NCBI GenBank assembly: GCA_002391195.1
Contig: DGRZ01000092.1
Location: 1-28,847, forward strand
Direction: 5' to 3'
Source of the DNA: Fibrobacter sp. UBA4375
GTDB taxonomy: Bacteria; Fibrobacterota; Fibrobacteria; Fibrobacterales; Fibrobacteraceae
DNA: 28,847 bases
The notes beneath the pieces were generated by a model. It saw only the letters and a program-made list of their open reading frames with translations. It was not told the origin of the DNA and did no database searches. Positions 15,754 through 22,329 of the stretch are shown in pieces (the first letter of the stretch is position 1; every line of letters begins with the position of its first letter). Position numbers and translations under genes: made by a program.

Positions 15754-16593
15754 ATGGCAGCACTCATCCTCGACGGCAAGGCACTCGCCAAGACCACTGA
15801 AGAAGAACTCAGCGCCCGCGTGGCGAAACTCAAGGAAAAAACGGGCAAGACCCCCATCCTCGCCACTATCCTAGTGGGCGACGACCCAGCCAGCGCCACC
15901 TACGTGAAGATGAAGGGCAACGCATGTGCCCGGGTGGGCATGGAAAGCATCCGCGTGGTTCTCCCCAAGAACACCACCACCGAGGAACTGCTGAACAAAA
16001 TCCAGGAACTGAACGAGAACCGCGACGTGCACGGCATTTTGCTGCAGCACCCGGTTCCGCGCCACATCGACGAGCGCGCAGCGTTCGAGGCCATCGACGC
16101 CCGCAAGGACGTGGATGGCGTGACCTGCCTCGGCTTTGGACGCATGGCCATGGGCGAACCCGCCTACGGATGCGCCACACCCGCCGGCATCATGCGCCTG
16201 CTGAAGGCTTACAACATTCCGCTTGCAGGCAAGCACGCCGTCGTGGTGGGCCGTAGCGCGATTCTTGGCAAGCCCATGGCCATGATGCTCCTGAACGCAG
16301 ACTGCACCGTGACCATCTGCCACAGCAAGACACAGAACCTTCCCGAATTTGTGGGTCAGGCCGACATCCTGGTGGGTGCGGTCGGCAAGCCCGAGTTCAT
16401 CAAGAAGGAATGGATCAAGCAGGGCGCGGTCGTGGTGGATGCCGGTTACCATCCGGGCGGCGTGGGCGATATCGAAAAAGGTCTCGACGACATAGCAAGT
16501 GCTTACACCCCGGTTCCGGGTGGCGTGGGCCCAATGACCATCAACACGCTTATTTACCAGAGTGTGGAAAGCGGCGAGAAATACTTAGGATAA
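15754..16593 (+). CDS. folD: Bifunctional methylenetetrahydrofolate dehydrogenase/cyclohydrolase
   Basis: FolD interconverts 5,10-methylene- and 10-formyl-tetrahydrofolate with NADP, supplying one-carbon units for purines and formyl-Met. The 279-residue protein has Y50 and the catalytic lysine K54 (YVKMK), Q98 in LLQHPVPRHID (96-106), D121 in KDVDG, the nucleotide-binding VVVGRSAILGKPMA (163-176), and PVPGGVGPMT (253-262). The usual QLPLP sequence is QHPVP here, and GVTCLGFGRMAMGE follows the DVDG motif. These are features of a divergent FolD group I recall from actinobacteria and some others. The start follows GGAG six bases upstream. It seems to be a single-gene unit; its stop codon touches a heptad-armed repeat that may act at the transcript end. 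Confidence 0.95.
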   Translation: MAALILDGKALAKTTEEELSARVAKLKEKTGKTPILATILVGDDPASATYVKMKGNACARVGMESIRVVLPKNTTTEELLNKIQELNENRDVHGILLQHPVPRHIDERAAFEAIDARKDVDGVTCLGFGRMAMGEPAYGCATPAGIMRLLKAYNIPLAGKHAVVVGRSAILGKPMAMMLLNADCTVTICHSKTQNLPEFVGQADILVGAVGKPEFIKKEWIKQGAVVVDAGYHPGGVGDIEKGLDDIASAYTPVPGGVGPMTINTLIYQSVESGEKYLG

Positions 16594-16680
16594 TTCGGAT
16601 TTCAGAGTTCAGAGTTGTTTAGTTAGGCGGCTTCGCCGCGACTATTTTAATTCGTAATTCCGAATTCCGAACTCAGAACT
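16592..16680. repeat. Heptad-armed hairpin element (copy 1)
   Basis: The left arm holds heptamers AATTCGG, ATTTCAG and AGTTCAG (16592-16612). The right arm holds CGTAATT, CCGAATT, CCGAACT and CAGAACT (16653-16680), largely the reverse complement. The core contains the hairpin GCGGC-TTC-GCCGC (16627-16639) followed by GACTATTTT, which could terminate folD. Copy 2 is at 28715. Confidence 0.8.
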
Positions 16681-16682
16681 AG

Positions 16683-17009
16683 TTACCGTCTGGTGCGTTC
16701 CAGTTCAACGGCATCTGCTTCGGGAGAATTAGGCGAAAGCATTCCCTTCATCACGTCGCCTACAAATTCTGCACCGACACCTATAACGGTTCCAATAGTG
16801 GAATCACTGGAAAACTCACGGCTATCCATGCTGGCGGTCGCTCCGGAAAGCGCAGAATTCTTGCCGGAATCCGGAGCATCCACGTAGACCTTGGGTACGG
16901 ATTTTTCTTTCAAGAGAATCGAATCGGTAGCAGATGAAGCAGGCTTAGGCATCAGTTGGCAAAAACCAGCCGAAAAGAACAAAAGAATAATGAAAATAGC
17001 CCGCATCAT
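16683..17009 (-). CDS. Small exported protein, function unknown
   Basis: A 108-residue protein with a hydrophobic signal sequence (MMRAIFIILLFFSAGFC, 1-17) and a Ser/Ala-rich, probably flexible mature part. A cysteine at 17 follows AGF, but the LxxC lipobox is not canonical, so lipoprotein status is uncertain. Residues 70-92 contain a glycine-rich, mildly hydrophobic stretch (TIGTVIGVGAEFVGDVMKG) that could be amphipathic or membrane associated. The remainder is charged and ends in RTRR. I recognise no family. It lies 38 bases downstream of the CE4/CBM6 gene on the same strand and could be co-transcribed with it. Confidence 0.65.
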   Translation of the reverse strand: MMRAIFIILLFFSAGFCQLMPKPASSATDSILLKEKSVPKVYVDAPDSGKNSALSGATASMDSREFSSDSTIGTVIGVGAEFVGDVMKGMLSPNSPEADAVELERTRR

Positions 17010-17047
17010 CGCGGGCCAAATATAACAATTTCAGTTCAGACAAGCTA

Positions 17048-18823
17048 TCACTTGCGGACCTGGACTCTCCTTGTAGAGGAACCATTTCCATAACGCAGCA
17101 CGTATGTCCCCTTAGAAAGTCCCCTACTGGCGGTGCTCCACAGGTTTTGCACGCCACCCTGGGCAGAAACAGTTCCGGACTTGAGCAAGTGACCATTTAT
17201 GTCAAAGACTTGGTACTGGACAGGGCCCGACAAGGAATTCAACCGCAGGTTTTTCGCCACGGGAATCACTTCCGGGCACTGGGCGTTGTCAGATGTTAAT
17301 TTTATCCAGTCCACATTGATGTAGCTTTGGTCAATACTGACCTTGACCACATTTTTCCCTTTGCTAAGCTTCAAGGTTCCTTCACCGTTGACCTCTGTAT
17401 AGGTATCCCAGCTACCTGTACTCGGGACATCCACTGCCACACTGCCAGAAACATTTTCTACAGAAACCGAAAAACGAGTGGTACTTGCATTTCCTGTAGC
17501 GGCCCGCGCAACCACGCTATACTGCCCGTCACAAGCAGCTTCTACTGAATAGCCGAACCATTCCCCTGCCATGGTGTAACCGATGCCATAGCCGGTTCCT
17601 ACAGCCACAACACCAGCATCATCACCACCTTTACGGTAGCCAGTATTATCATTTTTCCCATCGAGGTCGCTGTATCCTATACCCGCGCCGCCCGGCATGT
17701 AGTCTTCCATTTCAAGCTTGTATTCAACAGAGCCCCCGATACTAGAATTGCTAGAAGCAGGCTGCGCGGCAGAACTGCCCGGCTGGGTAGAGGCGCTGCT
17801 GGAGGGATTAGTAGAACCTCCGCCACTAGAGATTACAATGTCGCCACCATTGGGGACAGCATCGAAGTAGATGTAGCCATCCTTGATGGAGGTCGTAATG
17901 GCCTTTCCACTCTGGGTACCCGAAACCGTGGTCCAGTTATTGGAATTTTTTATACGGATAGATAAGGGATAGTCGTAATTGGAAACATTGTCCTTGATGC
18001 TGTGGGTAAGCGTGTAAGTTTCGCTGGAAGCATTTCCTGACTTCTTGGCAATCGTTGACTTATCCCGTTCCTTGGAATACATGATCGCATTGCGGAACGT
18101 GGTCACCCAAATCTTGGAGTCGTTTTTCTTGGCCCAGTCTAAAGCTCCGTCAATAGCTTGCGAAGATGTGGGAGAATAGCCGTTGCCATTATCCACTTCG
18201 TGAATCAGGAAGGTTACCCACCCGCCCTGATTTATAGCCTGTTGCATTTTGCCCTGGAAAGCCTCTGCACTATTGACCGAACCGGTGTTCCCGCATATAA
18301 CGGAGTTGATACGGTAATAATTATTTGGAGTCGCCCCGTCTATTCCATTGGCGCATATACGCCCACCGATATAGTTCGCCTTTAAGGTCGTCTCGTTAGG
18401 CTCTTCGCAGTTGGGGTACGTAATGGTATTACAAGTCTGTCCCGAAATGTGGCTGTTGATATTGGACTTGGACGATGCAATTTCTGAATCGGGCATGGTA
18501 CGACCGTCAGCTGCATTGGAGGCATGGTTATCGGAGTGACTACCGACCTCATAGCCCTTATCAACCAGAGCCTGATAGGCATTGTAATTTGGAGACCAAC
18601 CCGTCACCAAGTAGAAACTGGCCTTGTAGTCGTATTTATCGAAAATGGGCACTGCAATGGAAAGCTGGTTTGCACAGCCATCATCAAATGTGAATACTGC
18701 TGCCGCACTACGAAAACCGGCCCAGGTTGCGATTTGCATATTATCCTGCGCTTCTGCTAGACCCGCAAGGGATAGTGAGAACACCCAACCCACCGCCATT
18801 ACAAAAGAAAGATTCTTTTTCAT
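17048..18823 (-). CDS. Secreted CE4-type polysaccharide deacetylase with CBM6-like module and type IX-like tail
   Basis: A 591-residue modular enzyme probably removing acetyl groups from xylan or a related polymer. The signal peptide is about 1-25, cleaved after AEA. The CE4/NodB domain (about 30-260) has TFDDG (45-49, D47 and D48), metal-binding HSDNH (96-100), and the late-motif histidine H208 in FLIHEVD. The usual motif 3 (RxxP-like) is replaced by TYPNCEEP (135-142). A beta-rich segment (265-332) and a serine/proline linker (333-365) follow. The CBM6/CBM35-like module is 367-512 (LEMEDYMPGG, then NVDWIKLTS). The tail (525-591) has FDINGHLLKSG and GTYVLRYGNG, like type A type IX sorting domains. 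The ATG follows AAGGTG. It is probably outer-surface located. Acetyl-xylan esterase is the best guess; chitin or peptidoglycan substrates are less likely. Confidence 0.88.
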   Translation of the reverse strand: MKKNLSFVMAVGWVFSLSLAGLAEAQDNMQIATWAGFRSAAAVFTFDDGCANQLSIAVPIFDKYDYKASFYLVTGWSPNYNAYQALVDKGYEVGSHSDNHASNAADGRTMPDSEIASSKSNINSHISGQTCNTITYPNCEEPNETTLKANYIGGRICANGIDGATPNNYYRINSVICGNTGSVNSAEAFQGKMQQAINQGGWVTFLIHEVDNGNGYSPTSSQAIDGALDWAKKNDSKIWVTTFRNAIMYSKERDKSTIAKKSGNASSETYTLTHSIKDNVSNYDYPLSIRIKNSNNWTTVSGTQSGKAITTSIKDGYIYFDAVPNGGDIVISSGGGSTNPSSSASTQPGSSAAQPASSNSSIGGSVEYKLEMEDYMPGGAGIGYSDLDGKNDNTGYRKGGDDAGVVAVGTGYGIGYTMAGEWFGYSVEAACDGQYSVVARAATGNASTTRFSVSVENVSGSVAVDVPSTGSWDTYTEVNGEGTLKLSKGKNVVKVSIDQSYINVDWIKLTSDNAQCPEVIPVAKNLRLNSLSGPVQYQVFDINGHLLKSGTVSAQGGVQNLWSTASRGLSKGTYVLRYGNGSSTRRVQVRK

Positions 18824-18894
18824 GGTTCACCTTTTGGTTATGTCTATCAAGTAAAGATACATCCAATTCGGCAAAAGGGCGCCATCTTTTTTGT

Positions 18895-18937
18895 AAAAAA
18901 AAAGAAAACGGCCCGTTTTTTTTTAGAAAAACGAGCC
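18895..18937 (-). terminator. Rho-independent terminator downstream of the truncated secreted-protein gene
   Basis: On the minus strand GGCTCGTTTTT (18937-18927) pairs with AAAAACGGGCC (18920-18910), with one G-T pair, around a 6-base loop. It is followed by a long T-rich run (complement of the A-run at 18895-18908). It ends transcription coming from 18960 before the CE4 promoter region. Confidence 0.85.
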
Positions 18938-18959
18938 ATTCTCTTAAAAAAGGGGGCGA

Positions 18960-19763
18960 TTATCTAAGCCGGACCGTCGCTGACTGGCCAGCAATACGCA
19001 CCAGGTAAGTCCCGGCATTGGCAAAGGTCATATCGAAATTCGCCGATTCGACACGGCCCTGTCTCAGCACACGCCCTTGCATATCGAATACGGCATAAGC
19101 GCCACCCACGGTAGCTCCAGACACCTGGATATTGCGACCCACGGCAGCAAGCGAGAACTGCAGGGCATGTCCCACAGGAACAATACCGGTTTTCCCCTTG
19201 CTGGAACTGGACTTGCCTTCTGCAGAACTACTGGACTCCACCTTTTCGTATTCCGCATGTATTGTCCTGGAATCGGTCACTTTTTTATAATCGTCACTGT
19301 CCCAGCCCGTAAACACATAACCTTTCTCCTCAGGGGCCTCCGGAAGCGTGGCAGATTCACCTTCTTCAACCATTTGGCTGCTTATTATTTTTCCATTAAG
19401 ACCAACAAAAGATACAGGGTACAAATAGTAATACACATACCCATAAAAGCTTTTTACCTCTTTTCCATTAACTTTAACCGAAAGCTCCTCGGGATTCTCG
19501 CGTGCAAGATATGCCCATATATTTCCCAAACTGTCATCATCACATGTCACAGAAACTTTCATCTGCACGTGATGCTTTATCCATTTTTGTACAGAAGTCA
19601 CTTCTTCAAGTTCTTCTTCTATTCCTCCCCTAAACAGGGTCGTGGAAATATCAAAGCAATCGCTAGGTCCCTTTACCTTGATATCTTCAATCTTTCTTCC
19701 GTAGCCGAAACCAGATACAGTAAACGCATATTCAGGCACGACTTTTACTTCGTATACAGCCTG
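18960..19763 (-). pseudogene. C-terminal remnant of a secreted surface protein (InlB-type repeat plus type IX-like tail)
   Basis: The frame can be read from 20090, but everything upstream of about 19763 is antisense to a transposase-like gene fragment and has no protein character, so the original N-terminus (and any signal peptide) is missing. The surviving 268 residues contain an unrecognised beta-rich part beginning AVYEVKVVPEYAFTVSG, then a Listeria/Bacteroides (InlB B-type) repeat with GYVFTGWDSDDYK. A serine-rich linker (ESSSSAEGKSSSS) follows, then a type IX-like sorting tail with AVFDMQGRVLRQG and GTYLVRIAG. The tail type is shared with the CE4 protein next door. Without a signal sequence the product would not be exported, so the gene is probably dead. 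A rearrangement at about 19763 is the likely cause. Confidence 0.75.
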
Positions 19764-20097
19764 GACCACCGAGGAGCGCTGGCTGTACCTGCTCAAACAT
19801 GCGGGCAAGGCTGACTGCCTCCCGGATTTTGACGACAGCGTCATTTCGGACGCAATCAAACGTCTTCTTGTGAACTCTGCGCCGGACAAACTTATCAGGG
19901 AACAGGCTAGAGATATGGTTTTGACCGAAGAAGAACTCGACCACTTGGCGGCCATGAAAGTACAGGCACGCAGGGAAGGCCTGGCTGAAGGCGAATCGAA
20001 CGGGATTGATAAAAGCCTGGATGTTTTCAGGTCGTTGGGCGTGTCCGACGAAATGCTCGAAAAGGCAAGCCAAATTCTCGCAAATTCCACAAATTAG
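19758..20097 (+). pseudogene. C-terminal fragment of an Rpn-type PD-(D/E)XK nuclease/putative transposase
   Basis: The plus frame from about 19758 encodes a plausible conserved fragment starting TEERWLYLLKHAGKADCLPD and ending at TAG-free stop TAG/TAA context at 20095-20097, about 112 residues. The frame is closed by a stop at 19702, so the N-terminal nuclease core is absent. The pattern is a WLYLLKHA motif, a charged helix with TEEELDHLAAMKVQARREG, a glycine/glutamate-rich GLAEGESNG, and a C-terminal helix SLGVSDEMLEKASQIL. This matches the C-terminal half of the TIGR01784/PDDEXK_2 (Rpn) family, often numerous in Fibrobacter-like genomes. A GTG at 19870 could start a 75-residue piece, but there is no reason to think it functional. 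A hairpin terminator follows at 20118. Confidence 0.72.
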
Positions 20098-20117
20098 TCA
20101 TCCGAAATCCAACGTCA

Positions 20118-20150
20118 AAAAGCCCGTAGAGTACAAGTCCACGGGCTTTT
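20118..20150. terminator. Bidirectional rho-independent terminator
   Basis: AAAAGCCCGT (20118-20127) pairs with ACGGGCTTTT (20141-20150) around a 13-base loop. A T-rich run continues on the plus strand (CTGTTTGT) and a T5 on the minus strand. It can serve both the transposase-like fragment and the FISUMP lipoprotein gene that ends at 20226. Confidence 0.85.
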
Positions 20151-20225
20151 CTGTTTGTATAAAAAGACGGGCCGGGGTGGTTAACCGGTCCGCCTTGAAA
20201 CTAGATTTGCCTTCAGATCAGGGAA

Positions 20226-22190
20226 CTAGTTCTTGACGCAACGGACATACAGCGGGCTGCCCTTACCAAACGATTCATTCAGAGTAACACCATTAGTCGC
20301 ATTAATCATCAAAGATGCGGCTCTTGCTGCAGCATTTTCCGTAGACCCCCACATGGTATATCCGGAACCTGTAGACGGAATAACCGCATTAAATCCCAGA
20401 TTGTTGGAAACACCACTCCAGGATTCATCCATCAAGGCTTCCTGTGCGGAGACACCAGTGATACTTGCAAAGTAGTTCGCATGTTCATTGAGGGCGCTCA
20501 ATTCATCATAGCTAGGCAGATGCCAACCGTCAGGGCAGATTCCTTGACGGGGTTCCGTCGGATTATTAAGGGTCGATTGATATGTACCATCGATATCCAT
20601 CGCTGCCGACCACTTGTAAAGCATTCCGTATTCCTCACAATTCTGCAAATTTTCCGCTCCGGCAGAACCTGGGCAACTCCAAAGCCCCTTCAGGTTCGGT
20701 GTAGCAACAGAATCAGCATATGCAAGGTTCTGCGTCATCCAAATCTGTGTTCCTATTTTCTTGAAACTGTAAAGTTTGTTTTCCCTATAGTCGCAGAAGT
20801 GGGTCGTTGTGTTGAATTCCTCGCCATTGCACTTTTCAACGATTGTACCATAGAGGCGATTGGAACCTTCAGGAATATCGCAGAAATGCGTTTCAGGATT
20901 GTAGAAATGACCAGATGCGTTGCTAAAGGTAAAAAGACTATCCGCATCATTGATAAACGAATATATTACCATAGATGAGTTCGAAGCATAAGTCGAGCTT
21001 AAGCCATGATAGCCAGGAGCACCCGGAACATATTTAGCAGAGCCACAGTAAGCGCGCTTCTGGACTTCAGTCGAGGACACGTAAACATACAGCATCGAAT
21101 CAACATCCGACTGCCTTTCAAAGCCATCGCCAACGGGAATATGGTCAAACACCAAATCCCTATCACCAAGCGTCTTGCTGTGCAGGCACTGGGCCTTGGT
21201 TGAATCGTAATACCAATGCCACTTCGGGTCATCCTTATCGCCGCAGAGGGTAAGGATTACGCCTTCTTCGCACTTCTGATCGTCGTAGTATGGCTTGCCG
21301 CCGCAGAGGGGCACAACAATGTCGTTCTCACCGCAAGCATGGGTTGTGGGGTCATAATCCTTGGTTTTTCCTTCGCACAAGGCGTAGGTCTTTCCGCCGA
21401 CGCAGAACTGTTCCGCAGGGTCGTATGCCGTAGTACCGCACACAGCCTTGAAAAGCGTCGTAGAGCTTGCGCCGCAGGTCACTGTCACGGTACCGTCGTT
21501 GTTGTCCGTCAACACGCAAGACACGCCATCATCACCGGCATCGCCCTTGTCACCCTTCAGGGTAGCAAGCCATTCGGCTTCAGTCCCTTCGAACCCGGCC
21601 GCCACTGCAAGTTCGTAGGCACTCTTGCCGTTTGTACCGTTGGTGCCGTCCGTTCCATTCGTGCCGTCAGCACCCTTCAAGGCGGTGAGCCATTCCGCCT
21701 CGGTTCCATCGAACCCGGCCTCCACAGCCAGTTCGTAGGCGCTCTTGCCGTTCGTACCGTTGGTGCCGTCCGTTCCATTCGTGCCATTCGTGCCGTCAGT
21801 GCCGTTCACGAGTACGCCGACGGAGTCGCCAGCGCAGAGCACCTTGAACCCGCCATCGAAAGGCTTCACTACACAAGAAGTTCCATCCTTGCCGTCGGTT
21901 CCATTCTTACCATTGGTACCATCCTTACCGTTGGTACCGTTTTTACCATCGGCTCCGTTCTTGCCATCTTTACCGTTAGCACCGTCTTCGCCGTTTTTCA
22001 CTGTACCGACACTCTTGCCTCCGCAAATCATGTCGAAGCCGGAACCATTCTCGAGCGCCTCGGCCACGCAGCTCGTGCCATCGGCCCCGTCTGCACCCGG
22101 AGCACCGTCCGTACCGTTTTCACCTGAACAGGCCACAAGCGCCAATCCCGCCGTGAAGCCAACTGCGTATGTCCATTTTTTAATAGTCAT
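20226..22190 (-). CDS. Collagen-like lipoprotein with C-terminal FISUMP domain
   Basis: A 654-residue surface lipoprotein. The lipobox LVAC puts the lipidated cysteine at 21. Collagen-like Gly-x-y runs, mostly GTN, GTD and GKN, lie at about 23-38, 69-104, 130-149, 173-189 and 213-222. Two copies of a KSAYELAV...GTEAEWL module (149-172 and 189-212) are offset by exactly 40 residues. The middle (250-470) is cysteine-rich, with repeats of a C-G-x-x-x-Y-(D/N)P-x-x-x-x-C type (for example CGTTAYDPAEQFC and CEGKTKDYDPTTHAC). The C-terminal FISUMP domain (about 470-654) shows IGTQIWMTQNLAY, GMLYKWSAAM, GICPDGWHLPSYDEL and LYVRCVKN. No enzymatic function is known for the domain. The start is supported by AGGAG five bases upstream. 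An adhesin or surface-fibre role is inferred. Confidence 0.92.
   Translation of the reverse strand: MTIKKWTYAVGFTAGLALVACSGENGTDGAPGADGADGTSCVAEALENGSGFDMICGGKSVGTVKNGEDGANGKDGKNGADGKNGTNGKDGTNGKNGTDGKDGTSCVVKPFDGGFKVLCAGDSVGVLVNGTDGTNGTNGTDGTNGTNGKSAYELAVEAGFDGTEAEWLTALKGADGTNGTDGTNGTNGKSAYELAVAAGFEGTEAEWLATLKGDKGDAGDDGVSCVLTDNNDGTVTVTCGASSTTLFKAVCGTTAYDPAEQFCVGGKTYALCEGKTKDYDPTTHACGENDIVVPLCGGKPYYDDQKCEEGVILTLCGDKDDPKWHWYYDSTKAQCLHSKTLGDRDLVFDHIPVGDGFERQSDVDSMLYVYVSSTEVQKRAYCGSAKYVPGAPGYHGLSSTYASNSSMVIYSFINDADSLFTFSNASGHFYNPETHFCDIPEGSNRLYGTIVEKCNGEEFNTTTHFCDYRENKLYSFKKIGTQIWMTQNLAYADSVATPNLKGLWSCPGSAGAENLQNCEEYGMLYKWSAAMDIDGTYQSTLNNPTEPRQGICPDGWHLPSYDELSALNEHANYFASITGVSAQEALMDESWSGVSNNLGFNAVIPSTGSGYTMWGSTENAAARAASLMINATNGVTLNESFGKGSPLYVRCVKN
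21555..21794 (-). repeat. 120-base tandem duplication inside the collagen-like lipoprotein gene
   Basis: Two copies encode GTDGTNGTNGKSAYELAV followed by GTEAEWL and two or three linker residues; equivalent residues are exactly 40 apart (K149 and K189). Copies differ at a few positions (EAGFD versus AAGFE, TALKGA versus ATLKGD), so the duplication is not brand-new. Confidence 0.9.
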
Positions 22191-22292
22191 ACCTACTCCT
22201 TGTTTTGAGGTTATAGAATTCTTATTTTTTAAGGTAAGAAAAAAAAAACATTCGTCAACGCTTTTCGTAAGTTCTGTAATTTTGTGCGGAAT

Positions 22293-22321
22293 TTGGCACG
22301 GCAGGCGGTTTTTTCTAAATT
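22293..22321 (+). promoter_or_regulatory. Sigma70-like promoter directly upstream of the ABC-F gene
   Basis: The -35 box TTGGCA (22293-22298, 5 of 6 to TTGACA) and the -10 box TAAATT (22316-22321, 4 of 6) are separated by exactly 17 bases. The start codon GTG is only 8 bases after the -10 box, with a C-rich gap and no Shine-Dalgarno. Confidence 0.55.
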
Positions 22322-22329
22322 TACCCCCC

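Noticed and set aside
19764..20090. N-terminal 105 residues of a possible longer minus-strand protein
   Set aside because: This part is antisense to the Rpn-type fragment and shows no signal peptide or domain, so the secreted remnant is annotated only from 19763.
21745..22329. Upstream extension of the ABC-F frame, Pro/Val/Ser-rich
   Set aside because: It is the antisense of the Gly-x-y repeats of the lipoprotein gene. ABC-F homology begins at the GTG at 22330.
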